Assembly: GCA_021779655.1 (NCBI GenBank)
Contig: JAJYAF010000012.1
Span: 1 to 15,424, forward strand
Source: Pseudomonadota bacterium
GTDB lineage: Bacteria; Pseudomonadota; Alphaproteobacteria; Acetobacterales; Acetobacteraceae
Reading direction: 5' to 3'
Length of the DNA stretch: 15,424 nucleotides
Shown: piece after piece, positions 1 to 7,290 of the stretch
Layout: every line of letters begins with the position of its first letter
How positions within the stretch are numbered: position 1 is the first letter of the stretch
Notes under the pieces: generated by a model
What the model was told of the DNA's origin: nothing
Seen by the model: the letters and a program-made list of their open reading frames with translations, nothing else
Databases searched by the model: none
Position numbers and translations under genes: made by a program

Positions 1-50
1 CTGAAGGTGGCGGCCTGACGCCGGTCTGGCCGGCCGGGAGGCTGGCGGTG

Positions 51-108
51 CGGTTGACGGGGCAGTTGGCGGGGCAGTTGGCGGGGGCGGTTGGCGGGGG
101 CGGTTGGC
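51..108. repeat. Short GC-rich tandem repeat (12/13-bp units)
   Basis: Two identical 12-bp units (GGGGCAGTTGGC at 59-70 and 71-82) are followed by two identical 13-bp units (GGGGGCGGTTGGC at 83-95 and 96-108). A degenerate partial unit precedes them at 51-58. The array lies just downstream of the ThiE-like gene, whose stop is at 112-114 on the minus strand. On the minus strand the repeat would encode proline-rich low-complexity sequence, but I see no start. It looks like a small minisatellite grown by replication slippage. Bases 1-50 show no supported gene; a plus frame ends with TGA at 16-18 and could be the tail of an upstream gene, which cannot be judged here. Confidence 0.75.
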
Positions 109-111
109 GCT

Positions 112-720
112 TCAATCGGCGGGGGGCGGCTCGATACCGGGGCTGAGGGCGCCGATCGCCCCGGCTCCGGCGGCGAGCCGCCCGAACGCCTTGACGTTGC
201 TGGCGGTAATGCCTCCCAGGCAGTAAATGCGCGCAACCCCCGCGCGGCGGGCCAGCGCCCGCCATCGGCGCGGTCCCAGCGGCCTTGCCTGCGGGTGGCT
301 CGCGGTCGGGGCGGCGGGGGAGAGAAACAGGATGGCCGCGCCCGCGCGCAGCCCGCGCCGCAGTTGCGGAAGACTATGGGCCGAGGCGGTGATAAGCCCT
401 GGCGGGCGCACCACGCCGGGCCATCGCCCGCCGCGCAGATGCGCGCCGGCGCCTAGCCTGGCGGCGAGCCGCATATCGCCCGCCACCACCAGCGGCAGGC
501 CGCGCTTGTGGCAGAGTGTTGCAACCCTCTGTCCCAGGGCCGCGCGGTTGGGGGTATCATCGTGCCGGAACACCACGCCGCACAGGCCGCGCGGCAGCGC
601 TTCGATCGCGGACATGGGGTCCGGCAACCGGGCTGCATCCGTGAACAGCCAGAGAACGGGCAGCCGCGCGCGGCTTCTTCGCTTTACCCTGCGCCCCCAG
701 GCCAGTAACCCTGCATCCAT
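112..720 (-). CDS. Thiamine phosphate synthase / TenI family protein
   Basis: The 202-residue protein resembles the ThiE/TenI TIM-barrel family, whose ThiE members join HMP-pyrophosphate to the thiazole phosphate to make thiamine phosphate in the cytosol. Visible blocks are LWLFTDAARLPDP near the N-terminus, VVFRHDD, a VVAGDMRLAARLGAGAHL segment in the place of the usual Asn-Asp loop, ITASAHS, LSPAAPTASHP, and the phosphate-binding LGGITASNV near the C-terminus. The ATG at 720 is supported by a good Shine-Dalgarno (GGAGGGG, 8 nt upstream). The canonical Asn-Asp pyrophosphate/magnesium loop is not well conserved (Gly-Asp here), so true ThiE activity is unproven; it could be a TenI-like or diverged protein. 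It is divergent from the yggS-type gene, and their start codons overlap. Confidence 0.78.
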   Translation of the reverse strand: MDAGLLAWGRRVKRRSRARLPVLWLFTDAARLPDPMSAIEALPRGLCGVVFRHDDTPNRAALGQRVATLCHKRGLPLVVAGDMRLAARLGAGAHLRGGRWPGVVRPPGLITASAHSLPQLRRGLRAGAAILFLSPAAPTASHPQARPLGPRRWRALARRAGVARIYCLGGITASNVKAFGRLAAGAGAIGALSPGIEPPPAD

Positions 721-1501
721 GTCCGCAACCCCTCCGCCGGCCGAGCGTGTGCTACCCGTGGCCCAGGCGCTTGGCGGCCTTCGCGCCCGCATTGCCGCCG
801 CCGCGGCGCAAGCCGGGCGCGATCCGGCGGCGATCACGCTGGTCGCCGTCTCCAAAACCCGGCCTGTCGGCGCCATCCTGGCGGCGGTCGAGGCCGGACA
901 GTTCAGCTTCGGGGAAAACCGCGTGCAGGAGGCGGAGCGGAAATTCACGCCCCTGCTGGCGGCCGACCCCAGGCTTGCGCTGCACCTGATCGGCGGGTTG
1001 CAGACCAATAAGGCCCTGGTCGCGGTCCGTCTTGCGCACACCATCGAAACACTGGACCGTCCGGCGCTCGCCGATGCGATAGCGGCCGCCATGGAAAAAA
1101 CCGGCAAAACCCCTGTTCTGCTGGTGCAGGTGAATATCGGGGACGAGGCGCAGAAGTCCGGCATTCCCACCGCCGAGGCGGACCGTTTCATTCAGGCCAT
1201 GCGCGCCCGGTTCGGCACGGTGTTGCGCGGGCTGATGTGCATCCCGCCGCTTGGCGCCGATCCCGCGCCGTTTTTCCGCCGCCTCGCCGCCATGGCCGAT
1301 CAGCACGGCCTGCCCATCCGCTCCATGGGCATGTCCGCCGATTTCGAGGCGGCGATTGCCGCCGGGGCCACGCATCTGCGTATCGGCTCGGCGATATTCG
1401 GCGCCCGGGAGGCGCGCGACGCGCCCCCTATTGCTGCGGATGCGACTGGTTGTAGGCAAGCTGGTCCGGGGTCAGATGAAAGCTCACCAGAACGTCGGTA
1501 G
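719..1501 (+). CDS. YggS family PLP-binding protein (PLP homeostasis)
   Basis: The 260-residue protein belongs to the YggS/PLPBP family, a single-domain PLP-binding TIM barrel that buffers free pyridoxal phosphate and affects amino- and keto-acid balance. The PLP lysine is in LVAVSKTRP (about K46). Other family blocks are FGENRVQEAERKF, HLIGGLQTNK, VQVNIGDEAQKSGI, RGLMCIPP, SMGMSADFEAAI and the C-terminal LRIGSAIFGAR. The usual family length is about 220-235; this one carries some 25 extra residues after the normal end, because the frame runs 74 nt into the 3' end of the convergent lipoprotein gene. The ATG at 719 overlaps the ThiE-like start and has no clear Shine-Dalgarno. GTG codons at 749 and 758 are in frame and would also leave the conserved domain intact. 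Confidence 0.9.
   Translation: MSATPPPAERVLPVAQALGGLRARIAAAAAQAGRDPAAITLVAVSKTRPVGAILAAVEAGQFSFGENRVQEAERKFTPLLAADPRLALHLIGGLQTNKALVAVRLAHTIETLDRPALADAIAAAMEKTGKTPVLLVQVNIGDEAQKSGIPTAEADRFIQAMRARFGTVLRGLMCIPPLGADPAPFFRRLAAMADQHGLPIRSMGMSADFEAAIAAGATHLRIGSAIFGAREARDAPPIAADATGCRQAGPGSDESSPERR
729..735 (-). promoter_or_regulatory. Ribosome binding site of the ThiE-like gene
   Basis: On the minus strand the sequence GGAGGGG sits 8 nt before the ATG at 720. It lies inside codons 4-6 of the divergent yggS-type gene. It decides the start of the ThiE-like gene and shows that the initiation regions of the two genes interleave. Confidence 0.6.
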
Positions 1502-1946
1502 CGGCGGTCTCCGGCGTGTCGGGGAAGCTCAGTTTAACCGGCGGGCTGGCCGCGCCCGCGGAAAGGGAATTGCCGTGGAAGGTCAGCGTTATCGTTTCGG
1601 GCGTGGCGGAAATCAGATGGTCCTGGCTGCTGATCACGATCATGTAAGGCAGCACGAGGCTCCGGCTCTGGTTGGCTGGACCGGCCAGGGCGGAGAAGCC
1701 GGTCTGGAACACGACCTTGAGCCGCTTCTTCTCCGTCTGCTGGGTGCAGCTTCCGGCGATGCCGGTAATCCGCGCGGTCGCGATTTTGGCGGCCACATCC
1801 TGCCGCCCCGGCAGAAATTCCGTGAGCGCGCTTCCCTGCGCCAGCACCGCCACGTTCGGGCAGTTGGTCTTCAGGGGCTGCTGCGCGGCGCAGGCGCCAA
1901 GGGCGAGCATGCCGGCCAGCGCCGGCCACGTGGCGAGGTGTTTCAT
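1428..1946 (-). CDS. Predicted lipoprotein of unknown function
   Basis: The 172-residue protein starts MKHLATWPALAGMLALGACA, a type II signal peptide with the lipobox LGAC, so it should be lipidated on Cys and held in the inner or outer membrane facing the periplasm. Two further Cys (NCPNVAV and GSCTQQ) could form a disulfide in the mature part. The rest looks like one beta-rich domain (RLKVVFQTGF, LVLPYMIVIS, ETITLTFHG, VKLSFPDTPE). Similar small lipoproteins occur in alphaproteobacteria as conserved hypotheticals; I recognise no function. The ATG at 1946 is preceded by GGGAGAGG at good spacing; an upstream ATG at 1991 would bury the signal peptide and is less likely. It converges on the yggS-type gene with a 74-nt tail overlap and is divergent from thrB. 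Confidence 0.8.
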   Translation of the reverse strand: MKHLATWPALAGMLALGACAAQQPLKTNCPNVAVLAQGSALTEFLPGRQDVAAKIATARITGIAGSCTQQTEKKRLKVVFQTGFSALAGPANQSRSLVLPYMIVISSQDHLISATPETITLTFHGNSLSAGAASPPVKLSFPDTPETAATDVLVSFHLTPDQLAYNQSHPQQ

Positions 1947-1947
1947 A

Positions 1948-1955
1948 CCTCTCCC
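1948..1955 (-). promoter_or_regulatory. Ribosome binding site of the lipoprotein gene
   Basis: The minus-strand sequence GGGAGAGG lies one base before the ATG at 1946, within the longer purine run AAGGGAGAGGT. It supports the short start that puts the signal peptide at the N-terminus. Confidence 0.5.
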
Positions 1956-1989
1956 TTGCCAGATATTTCGCGGCCGGTCATCTACGCGC

Positions 1990-2949
1990 ATGGCGGTTTA
2001 TACGGAAGTCACGGACGAGGCGCTGGCCGACTTTCTCACGCGCTACGATATCGGCCGCATCGTCGCGTTTCGCGGCATCGTGGAAGGGGTTGAGAACAGC
2101 AATTACGCGCTCAAGACCACCACCGGCGATTTCATTCTCACGCTTTACGAAAAACGGGTGCATGCCGCCGATCTTCCCTATTTTCTGGGGCTGATGGAGC
2201 ATCTGGCCGCGCGCGGGCTGCCCTGCCCGTTGCCGGTGCGGGCGCGCAACGGCGCCAATCTCAACCCGCTTGCCGGGCGGACCGCCGCCATCACCACCTT
2301 CCTGCCCGGCGTCTGGCCGCGCCGGGTGGATATCCGGCATTGCGCGCCGCTGGGCGAGGCGCTGGCCCGGCTGCATCTCTGCGGCCAGGGTTTCGCGCCG
2401 ACGCGCGCCAATGCGCTCGGGCCGCGGGCCTGGCCGCGTCTGCTGCGGCAATGCGAGGCCGGGGCCGAGGCGCCGTTCCCCGGCCTTGCCGGTGAGCTTG
2501 GGCAGGCGCTCGATGAGATTCTCGCCGCCTGGCCGGAGCATCTGCCGCGCGGCCAGATTCATGCCGATCTGTTTCCCGACAATGTTTTTTTCCTGGACGG
2601 CAAAATTTCCGGGGTGATCGATTTCTATTTCGCCGCCACCGACCTTTATGCGTACGATATCGCCATCTGTCTCAACGCCTGGTGCTTCGAGCGCGATTTC
2701 AGTTTCAACGTCACCAAGTCCCAGGCTTTGCTGCGCGGCTATGTTGCGCTGCGCCCGCTCCTGCCGCCGGAGCGCGAGGCCCTGCCGGTGCTGGCCCAGG
2801 GGGCGGCGATGCGCTTTCTGCTCACACGGCTGTATGACTGGCTCCATACGCCCGAGGGCGCGCTGGTGACGAAGAAAGACCCGCTCGATTACTATCGCCG
2901 CCTGCGTTTCCACCGTGCCGCTGGCGGTCCTGAATCCTATGGCGTCTGA
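1990..2949 (+). CDS. thrB: Homoserine kinase (type II, APH fold)
   Basis: The 319-residue protein phosphorylates homoserine with ATP, the step before threonine synthase in threonine synthesis, in the cytosol. It belongs to the aminoglycoside-phosphotransferase-fold homoserine kinases typical of alphaproteobacteria, not the GHMP type. Visible are an N-terminal GVENSNYALKTTTGDFILTLYEKR nucleotide-binding strand and lysine region, the catalytic loop HADLFPDNVFF (around residues 194-204), the metal-binding VIDFYFAATD that follows, and C-terminal DPLDYYRRLRFH. Length matches the family. The start MAVYTEV agrees with family N-termini, although no clear Shine-Dalgarno precedes it. The gene overlaps rnhA by 11 nt, and thrB-rnhA is a common alphaproteobacterial pair, so the two are probably co-transcribed and translationally coupled. 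Confidence 0.95.
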   Translation: MAVYTEVTDEALADFLTRYDIGRIVAFRGIVEGVENSNYALKTTTGDFILTLYEKRVHAADLPYFLGLMEHLAARGLPCPLPVRARNGANLNPLAGRTAAITTFLPGVWPRRVDIRHCAPLGEALARLHLCGQGFAPTRANALGPRAWPRLLRQCEAGAEAPFPGLAGELGQALDEILAAWPEHLPRGQIHADLFPDNVFFLDGKISGVIDFYFAATDLYAYDIAICLNAWCFERDFSFNVTKSQALLRGYVALRPLLPPEREALPVLAQGAAMRFLLTRLYDWLHTPEGALVTKKDPLDYYRRLRFHRAAGGPESYGV

Positions 2950-3403
2950 TCCCGCGCCCGCCGCCGAGCCGGTGGAAATCTGGACCGATGGCGGCTGCAA
3001 GCCCAATCCCGGCCCCGGGGGCTGGGCGGCGGTCATGCGGTTTCGTGGCCATATCCGGGAATTTTCCGGCGGCGAGGCGAACACCACCAACAACCGCATG
3101 GAACTGACCGCGGCGGCCGAGGCGCTGGAACGGCTCAAGCGCCCCTGTACCGTGATCCTGCACACGGACAGCGAATATCTGAAACACGGCATCACCCGCT
3201 GGCATGCCGGCTGGGTGCGGCGCAACTGGCGCAATGCCGCCGGCGATCCGGTGGCCAATATGGACCTCTGGCGCCGCATTCTCGACGCCGCGCGCCCGCA
3301 CGCGATCGAATGGCGCTGGGTGCGCAGCCATGCGGATGATGCTATGAACAACCGCGCCGATCTGCTCGCAACCCGCGCGCGGGAGGCGCTGAAGCAGGAA
3401 TAG
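2939..3403 (+). CDS. rnhA: Ribonuclease HI
   Basis: The 154-residue enzyme cuts the RNA strand of RNA-DNA hybrids, removing primers and R-loops. The four acidic catalytic residues are visible: D17 in WTDGGC, E55 in NNRMELTAAAEAL, D77 in LHTDSEYLKHGI and D141 in NNRADLLA. The conserved histidine is H131 in VRSHADD. Length is standard. The ATG at 2939 lies inside the end of thrB (11-nt overlap); a start further upstream at 2915 would add only residues without family support. Its stop is 5 bases before the next gene. Confidence 0.96.
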   Translation: MASDPAPAAEPVEIWTDGGCKPNPGPGGWAAVMRFRGHIREFSGGEANTTNNRMELTAAAEALERLKRPCTVILHTDSEYLKHGITRWHAGWVRRNWRNAAGDPVANMDLWRRILDAARPHAIEWRWVRSHADDAMNNRADLLATRAREALKQE

Positions 3404-3408
3404 CCCTG

Positions 3409-4191
3409 ATGCAACCAAGCTGGTTCATAAGCCATGGCTCGCCGCTGACACTGATGATGGAAAGCCCGGCGCGCCTGTTCCTGGGTGGCCTTGCCGCGAC
3501 GCTGAGCGAGCGCCCGGCCGCAATTCTCGCGGTATCCGCGCATTGGGAAACGCCGGCCCCGGCCTTGAACGCGGTTGCGCGCAACCCGACCATCCATGAT
3601 TTTTATGGCTTTCCCGAGCAGCTTTACGCGCTGCGCTACCCCGCGCCCGGAGCGCCGGAACTGGCGAGGCGGATTGCCGCATTGCTGGACCGCGCCGGAT
3701 TTCAGGCCGGGCTGGATGGAGAGCGCGGGCTCGACCATGGCGCCTGGGTGCCGCTGCTGCTGGCTTTTCCGCAGGCGGACATTCCGGTTTTGCAGCTTTC
3801 TGTTCAACCGGCCGAAGGTGCCGCCTACCATCTGCGGCTTGGCGCCGCGCTGGCGCCGCTGCGCGCGGAGGGCGTGCTGATCATGGGGGCTGGCAGCTTC
3901 ACCCATGATCTCCGCCGCTTGCACGGCCTGGGCGATTTCGCGGTGCCGGAGACACCGGATGTGACCGCCTTTTGCGACTGGATGCATGGCCGGATCATGC
4001 AGGCGGATCTGGCGGCCCTGGCCGATTATCGTGCCTTGGCGCCTTATGCCGCCGCGCAGCACCCGACGGATGAGCATTTGCTGCCGCTTCACGTGGCGCT
4101 GGGCGCGGCGGGTCCGGATTGTTTGCCCGCAAGGTTGCACAGCTCCGTGGAATTCGGCTTTCTGCGCATGGACAGCTACGCGTTTCAGTAA
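3409..4191 (+). CDS. DODA-type extradiol ring-cleavage dioxygenase family protein
   Basis: The 260-residue protein belongs to the class III extradiol dioxygenase family related to plant DOPA 4,5-dioxygenase and E. coli YgiD, which use a divalent metal (Zn or Fe) to open catechol-type rings. Expected metal and active-site histidines are present: H9 in FISHGSP, H45 in AVSAHWET, the SFTHDLRRL block near residue 166, and HPTDEHLLPLHVA from about residue 218. Length fits. AGGAA at the end of rnhA provides a Shine-Dalgarno about 8 nt before the ATG. It sits between rnhA and mnmE on the same strand with a 13-nt gap to mnmE, so it is probably part of the same transcription unit, though nothing links it functionally to tRNA modification. 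The substrate cannot be read from sequence. Confidence 0.88.
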   Translation: MQPSWFISHGSPLTLMMESPARLFLGGLAATLSERPAAILAVSAHWETPAPALNAVARNPTIHDFYGFPEQLYALRYPAPGAPELARRIAALLDRAGFQAGLDGERGLDHGAWVPLLLAFPQADIPVLQLSVQPAEGAAYHLRLGAALAPLRAEGVLIMGAGSFTHDLRRLHGLGDFAVPETPDVTAFCDWMHGRIMQADLAALADYRALAPYAAAQHPTDEHLLPLHVALGAAGPDCLPARLHSSVEFGFLRMDSYAFQ

Positions 4192-4204
4192 CGTTGATGG
4201 CCGC

Positions 4205-5479
4205 GTGAGCACGATATTCGCGCCCATTACCGGTTTTGGCGGGGCCGTTACGGTGATCCGCCTTTCCGGGCCGCAAGCCGTTGCCATCGCGGCCCGGCTG
4301 GGCGGCGCATTGCCGCCGCCCAGGCATGCGGCGCTGCGCCGGTTGCGGTATGGCGGGGAGGTGATCGACACCGCGCTGGTCACGCTGTTTCCCGCCCCTG
4401 CCAGCTATACCGGCGAGGATTGTGTGGAGCTTTCGCTGCATGGCGGCCGGGCGGTGCGGTCGGCGGTTGCCGAGGCGCTCGTGGAACTGGGCGCGCGCCC
4501 GGCGGAGCCCGGCGAGTTTTCCCGCCGCGCTTTTCTCAACGACCGGCTGGACCTGCTCCGGGCCGAGGCAATTGCCGATCTCATCGCCGCCGAAACGGCG
4601 GCGCAGCGCCGGCAGGCCATTGCCGGCGGCGAGGCGCTGCAAGCTGCGGCCACACGCTGGCGCGAGGCGCTGCGCGGCATTCTGGCCCGGCAGGAGGCGC
4701 TGATCGACTTCCCCGACGAGAGCCTTCCCGCCGATGTGGAAACGGGGTTGCTCGGTCGGATCGCAACCCTGCGCGATGCCATGGCGGAAATTCTCGGCAC
4801 CGCGCCCAGGGCGGAGCGCCTGCGCGAGGGGCTGAATTTCGTGATCATCGGCCCGCCCAATGCGGGAAAATCCAGCCTGCTCAATCGCCTTGGCGGCGCG
4901 GAGATCGCGATTGTGTCGGAAACGCCGGGCACCACGCGCGATGCGGTGAGCGTGCGGCTCGATCTTGGCGGGGTTCCCGTCAACATCACCGACACGGCGG
5001 GCCTGCGGGAGGCGGAAAATGCGATAGAGGATGAGGGCATCCGCCGCGCCCGCGCCCATGCCGCCGGGGCTGATCTCGTCTTGAACCTGGCGGCGCCCGG
5101 CCAGGGTTTCGCGCAACCGCCCGAGGGTGTGGAAACATTGCGCGTCGCCACGAAATCGGATCTGGCGCCCGGCTCCGCCTCGGGCCTTGCGATCAGCGCG
5201 CAAACCGGCGCGGGCATGGCGGAATTGATGGGGCGGCTTTCGGAAATCGCGCAGCGCCTCACCGATACCGGGGGCAGCCCCGCCCTGGCGCGGCCGCGGC
5301 AGATCGCCTGCGTCCGCGAGACTGCCTTAGCGCTCGACCGCGCGCTGGCCAACCCGGAGCCGGAGCTGCGCGGCGAGGATTTGCGGGCCGCCGCCACGGC
5401 GCTTGCCCGGCTCACCGGCGGCATTGGCGTGGAGGAGGTTCTGGATGCGGTGTTCAGCAGCTTCTGCATCGGTAAGTAG
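4205..5479 (+). CDS. mnmE: tRNA uridine-5-carboxymethylaminomethyl modification GTPase
   Basis: The 424-residue protein (start GTG) works with MnmG to place the (carboxymethyl)aminomethyl group on carbon 5 of wobble U34 in tRNAs. It has an N-terminal formyl-tetrahydrofolate-binding domain (STIFAPITGFGGAVTVIRLSGP, YTGEDCVELSLHGG), a helical domain, and an embedded G domain: G1 GPPNAGKSS (about residue 215), G2 TPGTTRD, G3 DTAGL and G4 TKSD. It ends with the diagnostic FCIGK, whose Cys is conserved. It is somewhat shorter than the usual ~450 residues. The GTG at 4205 fits the family N-terminus; no ATG in frame exists between the dioxygenase stop and this point, and no good Shine-Dalgarno is visible, so it may depend on coupling to the gene before it. 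Confidence 0.95.
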   Translation: MSTIFAPITGFGGAVTVIRLSGPQAVAIAARLGGALPPPRHAALRRLRYGGEVIDTALVTLFPAPASYTGEDCVELSLHGGRAVRSAVAEALVELGARPAEPGEFSRRAFLNDRLDLLRAEAIADLIAAETAAQRRQAIAGGEALQAAATRWREALRGILARQEALIDFPDESLPADVETGLLGRIATLRDAMAEILGTAPRAERLREGLNFVIIGPPNAGKSSLLNRLGGAEIAIVSETPGTTRDAVSVRLDLGGVPVNITDTAGLREAENAIEDEGIRRARAHAAGADLVLNLAAPGQGFAQPPEGVETLRVATKSDLAPGSASGLAISAQTGAGMAELMGRLSEIAQRLTDTGGSPALARPRQIACVRETALALDRALANPEPELRGEDLRAAATALARLTGGIGVEEVLDAVFSSFCIGK

Positions 5480-5562
5480 GGCCAAGCAGGAGGGCCGGAT
5501 AGTATCGCGTTTTACGAGGAAAGCGGCTACTTTCCGGCTTCGATATTTGCTAGACGCATGCC
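5480..5562. other. mnmE-mnmG spacer with small hairpin
   Basis: This 83-nt gap is less GC-rich than its flanks. It contains an inverted repeat, GGAAAG and CTTTCC around a 6-nt loop (5518-5535), without a T-run after it, so it is not a convincing terminator. AT-rich sequence (GATATTTGCTAGAC, about 5541-5554) just before mnmG could hold a -10 element, meaning mnmG-rsmG-parAB may have its own promoter. No Shine-Dalgarno precedes the mnmG ATG. The promoter idea is inference only. Confidence 0.3.
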
Positions 5563-7290
5563 ATGGAATCTCGGGAATTCGATGTCATTGTCATCGGCGG
5601 TGGGCATGCCGGCGCGGAGGCGGCGGCGGCGGCGGCGCGTATGGGCGCGCGCACGGCGCTGATCACCCATCGGCTGGACCGGCTGGGCGAGATGTCCTGC
5701 AATCCCGCGATCGGGGGTATCGGGAAGGGGCATCTGGTGCGGGAGATCGACGCGCTGGATGGCATCATGGGCAGAGCGGCGGATGCCGCCTGCATTCATT
5801 TCAAGCTGCTCAATCGCGGCAAAGGCCCGGCGGTGCGCGGCCCGCGCGCGCAGGCGGACCGCAAGCGCTACCGCAACGCTATCCAGGCGCTGCTGCGCGC
5901 GCAGCCCAACCTTACGCTCATCGAGGGCGAGGTGGCGGCCTTGGGCAGGGACGGCCGGGGGCGCTTGAGTTCCGTTAGTTTAACTAACGAGAGGCAATTT
6001 TCCTGCGGCGCCGCCGTGCTCACCACGGGCACGTTTCTGCGCGGCGTGCTGCATATGGGCCGCTTAACCGAGCCCGGCGGGCGGGTGGGAGACGCGGCGG
6101 CGAGCCGGCTTGCGGAAAATCTCCTGAGCCTTGGCTTGCCGCTCGGCCGGCTTAAAACCGGCACGCCGCCCCGGCTTAAGCGCGGCAGCATCGATTGGGA
6201 GGGGCTGCCGGAAGACCGGGGCGAGAACCCGCCCGAGCCGTTTTCCGCGCTGAGCGATGCCATCCATAACCCGCAAATCTCCTGCCGTATTACCGGCACC
6301 ACCGCGCGCACCCATGCGATCATTCGTGAAAACCTGCATGAATCCGCGGTTTATGGCGGCGCGATTGCCGGGCGTGGGCCGCGCTACTGCCCTTCCATCG
6401 AGGACAAGGTTGTCCGGTTCGCCGAGCGCGAGAGCCACCAGATATTTCTGGAGCCGGAAGGGCTGGACGATGAAACCGTCTATCCCAACGGCATTTCCAC
6501 TTCCCTGCCGGCGGCGGTGCAGGAAGCGCTGGTGCATAGCATTCCCGGGCTGGAACATGCGGTTATCCTGCGCCCCGGCTACGCGGTGGCGTATGATTAT
6601 GTGGACCCCCGCGCGCTCGACCATTCCTTGCAGCTGAAGGCGCTGCCCGGGCTTTTTCTGGCCGGGCAGATCAACGGCACCACCGGCTATGAGGAAGCCG
6701 CCGCGCAAGGGCTGATGGCCGGGCTTAATGCGGCCCGGCTCGCGGGCGGCGGGGAGACGGTTACGCTCTCCCGCGCGCAGGCGTATATCGGGGTGCTGAT
6801 CGACGATCTCGTCACCCAGGGGGTTACGGAGCCCTATCGCATGTTCACCTCGCGCGCGGAGTACCGCCTGAGCCTGCGCGCCGATAACGCGGAGACGCGG
6901 CTGACGCCGCTTGCCCTGGCCTGGGGCTGCGCCGGGGCGGAGCGGCGGGACGCTTTCGCGCGGCTGCAGGCCGAAATCGCTGACTTTGCCGGCCTGGGGC
7001 AAGCGCCGGAAAGCCGGGGCGCCGCGATTGTTCGCGCGGATGCGCATTACGCCGGGTATCTGCGACGGCAGGAGGTCGAGATCAAAGCCCGCGCGGCGGA
7101 CGAGGCGATACGGATTCCGGCGCTATTCGACTACGCGGAGGTTGGCGGGCTTTCCGCCGAGCTTAGGGAAAAGCTGGAAAGGGTACGCCCCCAGACCCTG
7201 GGCCAGGCGGGACGGATTGAAGGCATGACGCCGGCCGCGCTCGGCGCGATTTTCGGTGCGCTGAAAAAATCCCGGCGCATTGCGGCTTGA
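5563..7290 (+). CDS. mnmG: tRNA uridine-5-carboxymethylaminomethyl modification enzyme
   Basis: The 575-residue FAD enzyme partners MnmE in modifying tRNA wobble U34. It begins with the Rossmann FAD motif [14 protein letters not shown], then [43 protein letters not shown], the KTGTPPRL block, [31 protein letters not shown] and [22 protein letters not shown], and ends with a GYLRRQ tRNA-contact region and [14 protein letters not shown]. Family members are usually about 620-630 residues. The shortfall appears to be in the region around residues 465-490, where a segment of roughly 45 residues found in other MnmGs between the AWGC helix and the YLRRQ motif is missing. The gene contains a 17-bp AT-rich palindrome at 5973-5989. 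Its stop overlaps the rsmG start. Confidence 0.94.
   Translation: MESREFDVIVIGGGHAGAEAAAAAARMGARTALITHRLDRLGEMSCNPAIGGIGKGHLVREIDALDGIMGRAADAACIHFKLLNRGKGPAVRGPRAQADRKRYRNAIQALLRAQPNLTLIEGEVAALGRDGRGRLSSVSLTNERQFSCGAAVLTTGTFLRGVLHMGRLTEPGGRVGDAAASRLAENLLSLGLPLGRLKTGTPPRLKRGSIDWEGLPEDRGENPPEPFSALSDAIHNPQISCRITGTTARTHAIIRENLHESAVYGGAIAGRGPRYCPSIEDKVVRFAERESHQIFLEPEGLDDETVYPNGISTSLPAAVQEALVHSIPGLEHAVILRPGYAVAYDYVDPRALDHSLQLKALPGLFLAGQINGTTGYEEAAAQGLMAGLNAARLAGGGETVTLSRAQAYIGVLIDDLVTQGVTEPYRMFTSRAEYRLSLRADNAETRLTPLALAWGCAGAERRDAFARLQAEIADFAGLGQAPESRGAAIVRADAHYAGYLRRQEVEIKARAADEAIRIPALFDYAEVGGLSAELREKLERVRPQTLGQAGRIEGMTPAALGAIFGALKKSRRIAA
5973..5989. promoter_or_regulatory. Perfect 17-bp AT-rich palindrome inside mnmG
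   Basis: CGTTAGTT, T, AACTAACG: two perfect 8-bp arms around a single base, within a gene otherwise very GC-rich. It encodes the SLTN stretch between two better-conserved blocks of MnmG. The odd spacing favours a DNA-protein site over an RNA hairpin. No function is assigned; it resembles operators in general shape only. Confidence 0.4.

Noticed and set aside
51..108. Tandem repeat as a CRISPR array
   Set aside because: Units are 12-13 bp and directly adjacent with no spacers; no cas genes are present.
1925..1934. GCCACGTGGC palindrome in the lipoprotein gene, and CCACGTGG at 10244-10251 in the transporter gene
   Set aside because: Only the 8-10 central bases match and the flanks differ; chance occurrence in GC-rich coding DNA.
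1428..1946. Lipoprotein as LptE
   Set aside because: Size and lipobox fit, but I see no LptE sequence features, and the neighbours (no leuS or holA) do not match; unknown lipoprotein is safer.
1978..4383. Very long open frame on the minus strand across thrB, rnhA and the dioxygenase gene
   Set aside because: It is antisense to three well-recognised genes, is arginine/glutamine-rich with no domain, and is a by-product of high GC content.
5518..5535. Hairpin after mnmE as a rho-independent terminator
   Set aside because: The stem is only 6 bp and no T-run follows; kept only as a note in the spacer.
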